A stretch of 64,000 nucleotides of DNA from Antedon mediterranea. Its lineage: Eukaryota > Echinodermata > Crinoidea > Comatulida > Antedonidae. The notes under the pieces were generated by a model. That model worked only from the letters and a program-made list of their open reading frames with translations, had not been told where the DNA came from and ran no database searches. This document shows, piece by piece, positions 1-11,620 of this stretch. Made by a program: the position numbers and the translations under genes. The stretch covers positions 12,291,312-12,355,311 of the forward strand of contig NC_092675.1 of NCBI RefSeq assembly GCF_964355755.1, given 5' to 3'. Numbering within the stretch: position 1 is the stretch's first letter; each line of letters starts with the position of its first letter.

Positions 1-967
1 CACCATCCAAGGGCACCGCCCGAATCCTCTCACTCCGCCTATCAACATCTTCGGGCACAGTAAACATCTTGAGCATCTATGCACCAACTCTTTGCTCAAC
101 ACCCGTGTCTAAAGATGAATTTTATGAAGAGCTGGACTCTGCCATCAGAGGAATCTCAGCCACAGAACATCTGTATTTGCTTGGCGACTTTAACGCCCGT
201 GTGGGATCTGACCATCACTCCTGGTCCAGGAGCATTGGTCATTTTGGTGTAGGAAAACTAAATGAGAATGGCCAGAGGCTTCTGGAGCTTTGCAGTTATC
301 ATGACCTCTGCATTACCAACACATTCTTCTCCACCAAGCCTCAGCACAAAGTGTCCTGGCGACATCCAAGATCTCACCACTGGCACCAACTCGATCTCGT
401 CATCACTCGAAGATCTTACTTAAATGACGTAAACATCACTCGCAGTTACCATAGTGGAGACTGCGATACTGATCACTCTATGGTGCGCAGCACAGTGTGT
501 CTCCAACCAAAACAAATTCATCGCTCCAGGCACATAGGACGCCCACGCATCAACACAGTTAAGACCAATCTGCAAGATCTGTGCGCTCGTTTTGCCCAAA
601 CCATCGATGAAATGATGAAAGACTGTCCAACAGCCAACTCAGAAACGAGATGGGCTCATATTCGTGATGCCATCTATACCTCCGTCAAAGACATCTTCGG
701 CGTGAAAGATAGGAAAACCCCCGATTGGTTTGAATCAGGAATTTCTGCGATGGAGCCAGCTTTAGAAGCAAAGCGTGCAGCGCTAATTGACTACAAAAGA
801 GACCTTTCAGAAAGAACACTAGAGGCTCTTCGTAAATCTAGAAATAACGCTCAAAGGATAGCTCGACAGTGTTCCAACTGGTTGAACCTCTGTCAAGATA
901 TTCAACTCTCTGCTGACCACGGCAACACTGGCGCCATGTACGCTGGTATAAAAGGCCTTTGCACCTA
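1..967 (+). pseudogene. AP endonuclease domain of the first non-LTR element
   Basis: Endonuclease/exonuclease/phosphatase fold. This enzyme nicks target DNA for target-primed reverse transcription. Visible motifs are LSIYAPT near base 69, GDFNARVG near 185 with the catalytic D and N, and the C-terminal SGDCDTDHSMV near 450-485 whose D-H pair is the usual catalytic aspartate-histidine. The frame is open from the first bases, so there is no true start here. It ends at a TAG at 966-968, which looks like a frameshift because homologous coding resumes in another frame near 1069. Confidence 0.85.
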
Positions 968-1022
968 GTGCAACGAAGATCGCACCATTAAAGACCGCCT
1001 CTGGTACCATCATAACTGATCG

Positions 1023-1999
1023 TGGAAAGCAGATGGAGAGATGAGTAGAGCATTACCAACAACTCTACTTGAGAGAAAACATTGTCACCGACTCAGCCAT
1101 TGAGTGCATAGTTTTTCTCCCCATAATAGAAGAGCTCGAAAATCCACCTACTCTGGTGGAACTAAGCAAGGCCATTGATGTCTTGGCTTGCGGTAAAGCC
1201 CCAGGCAAGGACGGTATCCCACCAGAGGTCCTCAAGGCTGGTAGCTCCACACTACTACAAAAGATACACGAGCTTCTGCTACAATGCTGGGAAGAAGGCT
1301 CAGTACCCCAGGATATGCGTGACGCAAACATCGTTACACTGTATACGAACAAAGGCGATCGTAGCGACTGCATCAACTATCGTGGAATATCCCTTCTTAG
1401 CATAGTAGGTAAAGTCTTCGCACGTGTTGTACTAACTAGATTACAATCACTTGCAGAACGTGTCTATCATGAAGCCCAGTGCGGCTTCAGAGCTGGAAGA
1501 TTAACCATCGAAAAGTGCCGTGAGCAGAGCCCCTGTACATGGCCTTCATAGATCTAACGAAAGCCTTCGACCTTGTCAGTAGGAAAGGTTTCTTCTCCCT
1601 ACTACAAAGGATCGGATATCCTCCAAAGCTTCTGAGGATGATCACCTCCTTTCACGATGACATGCACAGTGTTGTCCAGTATGGTGGCTCATCTTCGGCA
1701 TATTCTTTTCCCTGTTACTATCATATGCCTTTCGTCAGTCAAATGACGGAGTCTACCTACATACTCGAAGTGACGGAAATCTGTTCAACCTTGCCCGCCT
1801 CCGTGCAAAGACCAAGGTGCGACGTCTACTTATTAGAAAGTTGCTCTTCGCTGATGACGCTGCCATCACAGCCCACAGTGTAGAAGCACTCCAGCGCCTC
1901 ATTGACTGCTTCTGACATGCATGCGAGGAGTTTGGCCTTATCATCAGCCTTAAGAAAACGAACGTTCTAAGTCAAGATGCAGCAAATGCTCCTGAGATC
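1023..1999 (+). pseudogene. Reverse transcriptase fingers and palm, frameshifted
   Basis: Reads through GKAPGKDGIPPEVLKAG (near 1190), CINYRGISLLS (near 1370) and RVYHEAQCGFRAGR, then shifts frame near 1540 into AFIDLTKAFDLVSRKG, the RT block with the first catalytic aspartate. A segment that should hold the conserved Q-G block is degraded around 1690-1745. Another frame then gives the catalytic FADD box at 1847-1858 and an internal TGA near 1914. The catalytic residues are therefore still present but spread over three frames. It cannot make a functional enzyme. Confidence 0.85.
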
Positions 2000-2808
2000 A
2001 AAATTGGCGATTATACTCTTGAGGTGGTGGACAAGTTCACTTACCTTGGTTCCACTGTTTCCAGTAACCTCTCATTGGACGCCGAACTCAACATCAGGAT
2101 TGGAAAAGCGACATCAGCCATGGCTCGCCTAACAGATAAGGTTTGGAAAAACCGCATGCTGACCATTATCACCAAGGTGAAGATCTACCAGGCTTGTGTC
2201 CTAAGCACCCTATTGTACAGCAGTGAATCATGGTGTCTTTACACCCGCCGCCAAGAGCGCAGATTGAATTCATTTCATCTGCGCTGCCTGAGAAGGATAC
2301 TCGGCATCAAATGGCAGGATCATGTCTCAAACAAGACCGTTCTAACTAGGGCAGGTTTGCCCAGGATGTACTCACTGCTTACCCAGAGACGCCGTCGATG
2401 GCTGGGCCATGTGAGGTGCATGGATGACGGAAGAATACCCAAGGACTTACTCTATGGTGAGCTTGTCACTGGAACTAGACCCAAAGGAAGGCCCATGTTA
2501 CGCTTTAAAGACGTATGCAAGCGTGATCTGAAGTCGGGAAACACAAACGTCACAAACTGGGAGGCTGTAGCCTCCGATCGCAGTATTATATGTGGAGATC
2601 CACTATCAAGATGTGTGTCCAAACAAGCGAGAGTGGACGCGACAAGAAATGGACGCTACTCAAGAAACGTAGAAAGGAGAGAGCATTCTCTGCTCCAACC
2701 GACCAGGAGCCGTCGTACATCTGCCCAAAATGTGACAAATCATACCGCTCAAAAATCGGACTTCTTAGTCACAGCAGGCGCTGTGACCCTGCACCGAATG
2801 ACGGATAG
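2000..2808 (+). pseudogene. RT thumb and C-terminal zinc finger of the first element
   Basis: 2024-2590 encodes KFTYLGSTVSSN, then RLTDKVWKNRML, an SSESWCLY block and RRRRWLGHVRCMDD, the usual thumb and connector of RTE-like RTs. A frameshift near 2590 moves into ICPKCDKSYRSKIGLLSHSRRC (2715-2790), a C-x2-C-x12-H-x4-C finger with the GL..H pattern seen at the C-terminus of several non-LTR families, probably for RNA or target DNA binding. The ORF ends at TAG 2806-2808. Confidence 0.8.
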
Positions 2809-3008
2809 AGGGCGCATACATATTGTCTCTCGAGACAGACGGCTGCCAACATCAACATATTTTTTATATCTTTGTTAATTTTGTGTTTTTATAGTTTATT
2901 TTGTATTTACTCTTTGTATTGTTTGAGGGTCCCTAATTATCAGCTGATGCTGGATGGACCACCCTCATAAAATATTGTTGAAATAAAAAATAAAAATAAA
3001 AGTAGATG

Positions 3009-3413
3009 CAATCACGTTATTTGTGAAGTTATGGTATAGTGATATTTTTTTCTAGTGCGCATTATTTTAATTGTATTATAATACTGTAAAATAAATAATA
3101 CCATTCATATTATGACTGTTAAATGTTATGATGTTAAAATGTTACGCTGACCTTCAATGATTTGCCACTACACATTTGCATTAATCATATTGATATACTA
3201 AATAATGCAAAGATATTCAAACTATGAGATTGTAAATGTAATCACGTTATTTGTGAAGTTATGGTATAGTGATATTTTTTCTAGTGCTCATTATTTTAAT
3301 TGTATTATAAAACTGTAAAATAAATGATACCATTCATATTATGACTGTTAAATGTTATGATGTTAAAATGTTACGCTGACCTTCAATGATTTGCCACTAC
3401 ACAGTTGCATTTA
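3009..3413 (+). repeat. Pair of ~174-bp direct repeats
   Basis: 3009-3182 and 3239-3413 are near-identical, with only a few substitutions, and are separated by 56 bp. Both end in TTGCCACTACACA-TTGCAT. The second copy leads directly into repeat R1. Their reverse complement, with the landmark AAGGTCAGCGTAACATTTTAA, recurs at 24032-24053 at the far side of the second R1 copy. The pair may therefore be a duplicated terminal part of R1. Confidence 0.85.
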
Positions 3414-4042
3414 TTAGGGCTACAATATTCGTAAACTACTATTCATCAGAATCAGAGAATACCAGTTTATCCACAGGATAGGACATAAGCAGATCCAGGT
3501 GGCCCAGTCCACCCACATCCTCCCACCTTTAAATTCAATTCACAATTTCTAGGACTCTGGCCATTCACTGATACCATCTTTTTCTATTTAATGATCTTGG
3601 ATTCATCACCATGTGTTGTCTTTTATTTGTCAAGTTCTGCAAATACTGCATGTTTCAAATATTTCCATGATTACCTTTCATTTCTTTCACTTTTGAAAAT
3701 ATTAAGAGAATATTGCCTGTTTCCCTAGTTGACGACACATTTACTCATATCTATAATCTTGGTCAATAATGCTTTATATTTTACTTTTATTGGCTAATAA
3801 AAACTGGAATCCACAACTCACTACACAGACAGATCACAATTCCTATATGAGTCTCGATATGATTGCTAGCCACAGATAGTTTTCCTGTGCATAGTGTTGT
3901 ACACATTATGTAATAAGGTCCATCTTTCCAAAGGTTGCAATATATACTATTCAAAGTTAGCAGCAGCTTGATGTCAGGAGAGAATAAACTCATCTGATTC
4001 TCTTCTTTATGCGTCTATCTAACGAACGTAAGATATTTTCAT

Positions 4043-4458
4043 TTCAATTATTATTATTATTATTATTATTATTACTTGTATAGCGCACATTTATACAACA
4101 TTTAGTTATAATCAGCGGCGCTTCACATCAATTAGTATCGTGACATTGTTTGAAATATAGGGCTTTTAAATGTTTTTAAAACTGATTATAGTGTTTAATG
4201 TGACTTGGTAATCTGTTCCAAATTTTGGGTCCTGCTACGGCGAACGAACGGTCAGCAAATGTCTTTCGTTTAGTTCGTGGGATTGTCAGGTTATAATTGC
4301 TGGTGCTTGAACGAGTACTGCTAGAAACATTCCGTACAGTAAGAATATCTCTCAGGTAACTTGGAGCGGAACCTTTAAGCGAACGCCATACAAGACACGC
4401 TATTTTGAATTGACATCTATGAGACATCGGAAGCCAGTGCAAGGATCGCATGGCGCAA
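4043..4458 (-). mobile_element. CR1/L2-like LINE 3' fragment
   Basis: Minus-strand coding 4469-4176 has SLHWLPMSHRCQFKIACLVW and AGPKIWNRLP, the standard C-terminal segment of CR1/L2-type RTs, which lies downstream of the catalytic region. It ends in a 3' UTR and an (ATT)n tail (plus strand 4051-4072). It is severely 5'-truncated, as usual for target-primed integration. It sits within R1 where the second copy has no such sequence. Confidence 0.8.
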
Positions 4459-4642
4459 GTCAATGTCAACTAATATAAAAAATCAATGCTTGGAATGATT
4501 GTGTTCACTGTAAATGATTATGTCTCTTCCCTTTTTCGAAAAAGAAATCAATCATGGTGGTCAAATCCTGGTGGTCACGTATAGAGATAATCGAAACTGC
4601 TTTGCAGAACTAGACCAAATGAACAAAATCTTCACAGACTAA

Positions 4643-5575
4643 CGCCCGTATTCTTAAACCGGACTTTAGTCGTAGTTCGAGCTAAAACTAAAAAAATGAC
4701 GTCATTTTAATTCATAAACCGAACTTCAACTAAATCACCGACTAAATCAGGCCAACCTCGACTAAATCGAGACGGATTTTGATCAATTTTTTTAGTCCTG
4801 GAGGGGGCAGACTAAATGGTCGACTAAATGGTTTTTAAACGATGTTTATAAAAAACGTAACAGTCATTGAGTTGTTATATTGGCCAGATATTGAAGTATG
4901 AAATATCTATATTTATATTAGCTTAATTAAATATACATTGGTATAAATTATAATAATGAAAATCATCTTTATTTACAACTGTATACAAATTACATTATTT
5001 TCTTCGCGCAAGTCCGACTTGAGCTACGTCACGCCATAGCGACAATGGGAGATGCGGCAATTCACCACGCGATGGAATGTTTAGGGGGCCTAGCGCTTTC
5101 TTGTCACGCTATGAAGTGCGTGGTTCGTGGCGATCATACTTTGTTGGGGGCCTAGAAAATATAAAGGTTACCGTACCGCCATGGTTCCTAAATATATTTT
5201 TAAGATTTTATTTGTTGTTAATCAAATATACTTCACTGTTAAATTAATACTGGTATTTTTCTAATAATTAACGATTAAAATTATTTTTCATGTATATAGT
5301 CCTGATGCGTAAAAAGTGTTGTAAGAAATGGAAAGTGATATCAATGCGCAAAATTTCGTCTGCTCCTCAAATACTCTCTTGTCATTGGCCAATGTATAGC
5401 CTTTGTTACCCAGACGTGTGCAACTCGACTAAAAGCTCGACTTCATTAAGTCGAACTGCAAACTTCGACTACTTCGTTTTTGAATCGAATTTGAAGTAAT
5501 AGCTCGAACTACGACTTTTCCAAGTCGAACTTCGAACTACGACGATAGTCAAAATGTAAAATCATTACATGTACA
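4643..5575. mobile_element. PIF/Harbinger-like MITE, copy 1, right terminus lost
   Basis: The left end CGCCCGTATTCTTAAACCGG follows TAA (4640-4642). The body to 5302 is the reverse complement of the second copy at 5845-6548. It has ~230 bp of extra internal sequence (5303-5540) rich in AACTTCGACT-type motifs, and its right terminal repeat is replaced by unrelated bases near 5555. There is no coding capacity. A TATA-rich middle and GCC-rich core flank several short palindromes. Confidence 0.75.
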
Positions 5576-5844
5576 TGAGTTCCAGATTTATCTATTCACT
5601 GAGGTTGGTATGTACATATTCTAGACGTACTAGTTGAACTATGTTCTGATTGCAATGGAGATGAAAAAAGTGATAACCAATAATATAGTAAGATTTGTTA
5701 GATGTTTATCCACCAAAATGCTCAAAGCGCCTGTGAAAAACCAATGGAAACTAATCCGTAAACTTTACAAAGCTACCAAATCTAGACATTTTTTAAGGAT
5801 TTGTTTACCAGTTAAGGTGCACAGACTGGTTAGTATCTAACTAA

Positions 5845-6548
5845 CGCCCGTATTCTTAAACCGGACTTTGGTCGGAGTTCGAAGTTCAGGACTATATACA
5901 TGAAAAATAATTTTAATCGTTAATTATTAGAACAATATCAGTATTAATTTAACAGTGAAGTATATTTGATTAACAACAAATAAAATCTTAAAAATATATT
6001 TAGGAACCATGGCGGTACGGTAACTTTTATATTTTCTAGGCCCCCAACAAAGTATGATCGCCACGAACCACGCACTTCATAGCGTGACAAGAAAGCGCCA
6101 GGCCCCCTAAACATTCAATCGCGTGGTGAATTGCCGCATCTCCCATTGTCGCTATGGCGTGACGTAGCTCAAGTCGGACTTGCGCGAAGAAAATAATGTA
6201 ATTTGTATACAGTTGTAAATAAAGATGATTTTCATTATTATAATTTATACCAATGTATATTTAATTAAGCTAATATAAATATAGATATTTCATTCTTCAA
6301 TATCTGGCCAATATAACAACTCAATGACTGTTACGTTTTTTATAAACATCGTTTAAAAACCATTTAGTCGACCATTTAGTCTGCCCCCTCCAGGACTAAA
6401 AAAATCGATCAAAATCCGTCTCGATTTAGTCGAGGTTGGCCTGATTTAGTCGGTGATTTAGTTGAAGTTCGGTTTATGAATTAAAATGACGTCATTTTTT
6501 TAGTTTTAGCTCGAACTACGACTAAAGTCCGGTTTAAGAATACGGGCG
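5845..6548. mobile_element. PIF/Harbinger-like MITE, copy 2, complete
   Basis: 704 bp with terminal inverted repeats CGCCCGTATTCTTAAACCGG at the left and its complement at the right. The flanking TAA triplets at 5842-5844 and 6549-6551 form a 3-bp target duplication, typical of PIF/Harbinger (TWA). It is non-coding and lies in inverted orientation to copy 1, 270 bp away, so the two can pair over about 650 bp. Confidence 0.85.
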
Positions 6549-6730
6549 TAAGTATTCTCAGTTATCTCAGTACCTAGACAAATAAAAACCGAATATAATA
6601 TATTGCCAACGTAAAGAAGCAGATCAAATCAGATAGTTTATTGCCTCAAAATGAATATTGCAGGCCTGCAACCATGTTCTGACCAATCTCTGCGAAATGA
6701 ATTTTGAAAAGTTTTATCAGGTGCCGTTTT

Positions 6731-6914
6731 CGGCCACCTCGACTTGTATAGACTATAGCATTATAAAAAGATGGGAAAATAGGGGTGTCCCATTTATTAA
6801 TTTAGTGTGCTAATACTGATTTTGTTCTTTTGTTTAGTGCATTATGTTTCAGCAACAAAGGGAAAAAACTACGCCCTGCACACTACAGAATTAATTGCAG
6901 TTTTCAAGTTAATA
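6731..6914. other. Unassigned sequence
   Basis: AT-rich DNA between R1 and the next inverted-repeat element. I see no coding signal or repeat match here. Confidence 0.5.
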
Positions 6915-7744
6915 CAATATATGTGACCTGCTCTGGCAAAGTGAAACATAAGTCGAAAATTTAAATTTTTCAGATTTGTATTCTATCTGGTAGGAAATGT
7001 TATATCCTTTACAATGATACCAAACTTAATATTTAACATGAAGGGGATCCCGAGATATTGTACGTTAAGTCGAAGCATGTATAAAAAAATATACAAATAA
7101 CAGTTTTGAGAAAATCATGATTGAATGTCAATGTTATTTTATAAAACAACAACACAAATTAATATTTGTTAATCTAATAGTGTATACTTTCTAAGTATCA
7201 CACATTCACAAAATATGATACAATGAAATGTTTTTTGGTAGGATATTGATTACTGTGACAATGCATACAAAAAAATATTTCCACTTTTTATGTTAAGTAC
7301 ATACTTGTGTTTCTTTTAAGCACTTGCTTAAAATGGTAAAAAAGGGGGTAAATTAATGTTTTTACACTAAAAAAACTGTATTATTCTTTAAGAATTAATT
7401 AAATGTATACAATAAATTAAGTTATATAACATTAAATACCATTTCTTGAACTACTGGATTTAAGTACGTTCTTAAAAGTTACTTAAATAATTTAAATTTT
7501 AGTTGTGTAGTGCCTGCTGATTAGATAACAAATACAACTTAAATAACATTATGCGATTGCTTTAATCAATTAAATAATGGATATGTTTTAAGCACATACT
7601 AATGTATTAAGTTTGTTTTAAGCATTTACTTAAAATTGTGTAATGTTCATGAAATCATGTTGGTGTAAGTGCATAATAATAGCCTACAATAACATGAATT
7701 AATACAATACTTATTATGTAAAAACAATAAATATGGTAGGCCTA

Positions 7745-7985
7745 TGTGATATGTAGGCAAATAAAAGTGCCACTTAGGCCTAGCCTACCTATCCTAGCTA
7801 GGCCTATTTGCCCTGCAACCTACCTAGCTAGCCTACCTAGGCCTAGGCCCTAGCTAGTCTAGTCTAGACCTGCTAGGCCTACCCTACTAGGCCCTAGTCT
7901 AGGGCCTAGGCTAAGACAAGTAGGCCTAGAAGGACCCAGCCTGGAGTCCAAAAGGCTACTTAGTAGGCCTAGGCTAGTCACTACA
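7745..7985. repeat. TAGGCCTA-rich low-complexity block
   Basis: Dense overlapping AGGCCTA, CCTAGG and CTAGCTAGG words, mostly palindromic hexamers. Single TAGGCCTA words are scattered across the window (near 15985, 16440, 21760, 47290 and 47410), but only here do they cluster. The function, if any, is unknown. Confidence 0.75.
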
Positions 7986-8144
7986 CTGGCTGTAATAATT
8001 TAATATCATAGGTCCTTTGCTACTCTCATTATGTTTTTTATTTTTTAGTCATTGTATTTGGCCTAGGCCTAGGCCCTAGACTAGATCCATCGATTATCTT
8101 AAATCTGAATTGTTTACACTCTCTTCTCCGCGTAAAAAGTAAAC

Positions 8145-8157
8145 AGGTCAAAGGTCA
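8145..8157 (+). promoter_or_regulatory. Perfect DR1 nuclear-receptor motif
   Basis: AGGTCA-A-AGGTCA, the canonical half-site direct repeat with one spacer base, bound by HNF4, RXR partners or COUP-TF in animals. It lies inside the 6915-8697 element. Occupancy is not known. Confidence 0.6.
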
Positions 8158-8697
8158 TTATAAGGATAAGCCAATTACAGTACTGTATTTCTACTACGCG
8201 CTAGCCATTACATGGCGTATCCTTGACAACGGATTTCTGTTGTGTAAAAATCACGTTAGAGAAGCTTTTTACCTCCTCTAATTCCCGCTGAAGAAGCCAA
8301 AAATATTGAAAACCACTTGAAATACCCACTGAATATGGCTTATGAATATTTAAATTTTCAGACTCTACCATGTTTCTAAAGGTAGCTATACAAATATTTT
8401 CATAAACTGCACAGTTTTCTAACAGTTTTTCATGCACTTTATTTCATTTTTTGCAACAAAATGAAATCAAGACAAAAAAGGTACTCATTAAAATCACTTA
8501 TTTAGCCCTTTTATAAACTTAATTCACACAAAATGAAACTTGATCTTGATTCTTAAATAGTTGTAGATTCCAAAAAGGGGAAAACCCTATTTTCACCAAG
8601 ATAGTGATTTTTAACTTACATAGTACTTCTATAGGTCAATACACTGAATAAAGATCAGCGAGTTATGTTTCACTATGCCAGAGCAGGTCACATATTA

Positions 8698-9669
8698 TGA
8701 CTCTTTATTTTTATATAATTTTGTATGCATCCTTCTCTACTGTGTAGAAATAAATGTTCTAATTGAACAACGTTTGCATCAAAATGTTATAATAACGAAT
8801 GAAAAACTACACTAAAAAAGTCTGTCAAACAAAATATAACGAAATAATTACCAATTGTGAGAATATTTTTGAAACGATTTTAAAATGTTTATGGGAAATT
8901 ACCTTGCACCAAGACATAAAAAGACCGTTATTATAACGCTGTACGCAGCACCTTCTCAATTCGGTCTTTATCCCCTTACTGATATTCCCAGCCCACAATA
9001 TCCCCAAATAGAATATCACTGATTTGTAAAACATTCAACAAATATCCTGCTTTACCTCAAACGAACCAAATATCTTCAATCAGTACTCAACCTTGTATTT
9101 TAACTTTTTAATTATGTTCAACCAACATGTCCACCCATTTAAGCCTATACTTAGTCAAACACTACTCCCAGATACTTATAATAGTTAACAATCTCTACTT
9201 CCCTTCACTTAATGTATACTGAGTCCATACTGTCAGACCCATTATGTTTTAGAAAATCTATCCGTATTTCTTTCGTTTTTGTTTAGTTGTTTAAATCCTT
9301 ACCACTGTAATCGGTAAATCGAATAATCTCAGAAAGGTATAGAGAAGAACCGTAATTAATAAATCTAAGCCGAGTCGTCGTAAAACAAAAATACATATAA
9401 TTATGTCATTTTGTTTCTGTATCTACAATATCGTTTCGTTTATTTACATTTAGCATTAAATGTAAATATCAGGTGATCAGTAAAACAAAAAAAAAATCAT
9501 ATAATTATGTCAATGAATTTTCAATTATGCTCATCTACCGATGCCAGGTTCCTAAGTTCAAATCCATGATTTTATCCCTTACAAATAAAAAATATGATTT
9601 ATTTACCGATAGTGATTGGGCCGATTAGAATGTCTTGTACAACGTACAAAATACATGAAAACATAATTA
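8698..9669. other. AT-rich intergenic DNA
   Basis: No domain-like ORF, repeat end or RNA gene recognised. Two short similar blocks (AAAACAAAAA...ATAATTATGTCA) recur near 9380 and 9483. It is the left flank of the BEL/Pao element. Confidence 0.5.
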
Positions 9670-10143
9670 TGTAGAAATGTCTGTAAGTACTGTTATATCT
9701 GGTTCGGTAGTAGGTAGGTAGAATGACAGACGGAATGAAACAAGTAGTCAGCATGTAGAACTCAAAGTAACTTTTAATAGGTAATCCTCTACAGTATTGG
9801 TGTTGAGGTTGCAAAGTGGCAAGGTGTCAATGTGGCAATGTGTTCATTTATAACTACAAATACACAATAAATAGAAACGGATAATTAACAGTAGTACCGG
9901 TAATATTAGCATACTGGTCATGTGACCCAACCTGTCGCTGAATACAAAATAATGGTGCGACGGCCTAGAGTAGACGTCACCTGAACTGAATAAAATTTAA
10001 CTTTTAAATCTTCTTTATCAACAATTACAGCCAGGATTCCTGGTTTATAAGACATTAACTGTGAACGAGTTCACGCTCAACATCATCCGATACTCGAAGC
10101 ATATTATAATTTGCGCCCACAACGGACGACAGAAATCTTTACA
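9670..10143 (-). repeat. 3' LTR of BEL/Pao 1
   Basis: 474 bp beginning TGTAG and ending TTTACA on the plus strand (TG...CA when read on the element strand). It matches the other LTR closely except that ~100 bp present there near 15535-15650 is missing here. Confidence 0.92.
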
Positions 10144-10156
10144 ACAGCCGCCCCTA
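10144..10156 (-). other. Polypurine tract of BEL/Pao 1
   Basis: On the element strand AGGGGCGGCTGT abuts the 3' LTR start TGTAAAG. It would prime plus-strand DNA synthesis. The run is imperfect because of the C and T interruptions. Confidence 0.6.
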
Positions 10157-10159
10157 AAT

Positions 10160-11600
10160 TTAGGTACTAAATTTAAAGTAAACTATCATACAAAGGCATG
10201 TGAATACAAGGTATGCAATAAAAAACTCTTCAACGGTTACTGAAGCTCTGGGAGTTTGATCAGTTTTACAACAGGGCGTACATATGTCTTGCCCGTAACG
10301 AGTACTTCGGCAGAGCGTACTCTGCCGTCCTCTCCGGGAAAAACTTTGGTTTTTCATCCATTGGCCTCCTTCCACCACTTTATTTCTGATCTGCTGGTTT
10401 GGCAAGTGATGTCTGATGAAATGTCTCCATAAATGGTTGATCAGCACCTGGCTGTGTCTCCATCTTTTCTTGGTCAAAAGATCATGTTCTGTGTATATCC
10501 CCTGCGGCATAGCTGGATCTAGCCGCCCCATCAATAGGATGTTGGGTGTAACTGCGTTGACATCCTTTGCATCATTTTATACGTAACCAAGTGGTTTTGA
10601 GTTTAGTATACCTTCAACTTCTATAAGCAGGGTCAGTAGAACTGGTTCTGTCACTAGCTGCTCACCTAGTGCTACTCGGAGAGCTGTCTTGGCGCTCCTC
10701 ACCCTCACCGCTCTCTCCCATATACCTCAAACGTGAGGAGCGTTGGGAGGATTGTAGAATAATTCTATTTGAAACGGTCGTAGTTTGTTTCGAAGATCAG
10801 CTGTCATTAGGTCGAAGGCTGACTTGAGTTCTTTGTCTCCCCCTTTGAAGTTAGTTCCACAATCACTAAAAATCTTAGCTGGTTGGCCCTTGAACGACAA
10901 CAGGAATGCTTCTGTATTCATGCTCTCCAAAGCTCTAAGTGGATGGCGCCAACTGTCATACACTTGTAGACTATTCCCCTTCTCTTTTCTGTTCTCCGTC
11001 CAACTTTTACAGACATGGGTCCGAAGCAGTCAATCCCGGTGCAGTGGAAAACGGGTTTGAATATTTGTAATCTTGCAGTCAGAAAGTCTCTCATCCGAGG
11101 AATGGTAGGATTTTCTCGCCACCGCTGACATTCTTGACATAATCGTTGTTGTCCTTTAACAGCTTTTCTTCCTCTCTGAGAATCCAGAATCTCCTTCTCA
11201 GGTCCGCTAGAACACGTTCTGGTCCAGGATGTAGCAACTTAGCGTCGGTATGTCGGATAATAAGTTTTGTGATGTAGTGCTTTGGATCAAGAATGATTGG
11301 GTGCTTCATTTGCTCTTGTATAGCATTTGCTTCACTCAATCGTCCACCTACTCTTATAAGACCAGCGTCATTGTCACATTCTGGACTTAATCGCTTCAGT
11401 CTACTACCTGTACTTAGTGAGGTTCCAGTTTTCAGTGCTGTAACGTCTTCTGGGAAACAGTATCGTTCTCCAGGCTTCATTCTCAATTTGTTGAGGGGCC
11501 GCCCCATCAAACTTCCGGCCGAGGTAGAGCAACAGTGCATCAAAGTCCTTTAGGTGGCCGATCTCATCTGTAGCATCAACATTGATTAGCCCACAGAAAA
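10160..11600 (-). pseudogene. BEL/Pao 1 integrase
   Basis: Read right to left: an HHCC-type zinc part with HTDAKLLHPGPERVLADLRRRFW (11255-11180), then in another frame RLCQECQRW (near 11140). The core has CTGIDCFGPM (first catalytic D, near 11035), KIFSDCGTNFKGG (second D, near 10880) and PPNAPHV. The C-terminal RWRHSQVLINHLWRHF lies near 10470-10420. At least three frameshifts separate these parts. The catalytic glutamate is not visible between 10727 and 10560, where sequence appears lost. Confidence 0.88.
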
Positions 11601-11620
11601 CACTTTTCTTGAATTCTGTA

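Larger units (their letters stand above)
1..2998 (+). mobile_element. Non-LTR retrotransposon, RTE/RTE-X-like, decayed, 5' part outside window
   Basis: The order is AP endonuclease, reverse transcriptase, RT thumb and a C-terminal C2H2-like zinc finger, followed by a 3' UTR that ends in an AATAAAA-rich tail near 2998. Several frameshifts and one internal stop break the reading frame. Coding sequence is open from base 1, so the element starts to the left of the window. The endonuclease resembles craniofacial-development-protein-2-like sequences, a frequent mis-annotation of RTE-type elements. Assignment to RTE rather than a neighbouring clade is inferred from motif style only. Confidence 0.85.
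3409..6730. repeat. Repeat R1, copy 1, broken by three insertions
   Basis: Segments 3409-4042, 4458-4522, 5577-5841 and 6549-6730 align in order with 22661-24006. They are separated by a CR1-like LINE fragment and two Harbinger-like MITEs. On the minus strand at 3440-3510 both copies keep an open tail ending in SDSDE and a stop, which hints at a worn terminal exon or transposase end. No domain is recognisable. The segment 4523-4639 is not matched by copy 2. Confidence 0.75.
6915..8697. mobile_element. Non-coding element with ~35-bp terminal inverted repeats
   Basis: ATGTGACCTGCTCTGGCAAA at 6921 is mirrored by TGCCAGAGCAGGTCACAT near 8675-8694. The match extends into AGTGAAACATAA on each side and then stops. 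The inside is AT-rich, with no credible ORF, a TAGGCCTA-rich block (7745-7985) and a perfect DR1 motif at 8145-8157. I could not fix a target duplication. Superfamily unknown. Confidence 0.65.

Noticed and set aside
1-967. Host craniofacial development protein 2 homologue
   Set aside because: That name is commonly attached to RTE-type endonucleases. The linked RT and zinc finger show it is a retrotransposon.
9660-10143. Perfect 5-bp target duplication for BEL/Pao 1
   Set aside because: The flanking bases AATTA and ATAGT do not match at the LTR borders I defined.
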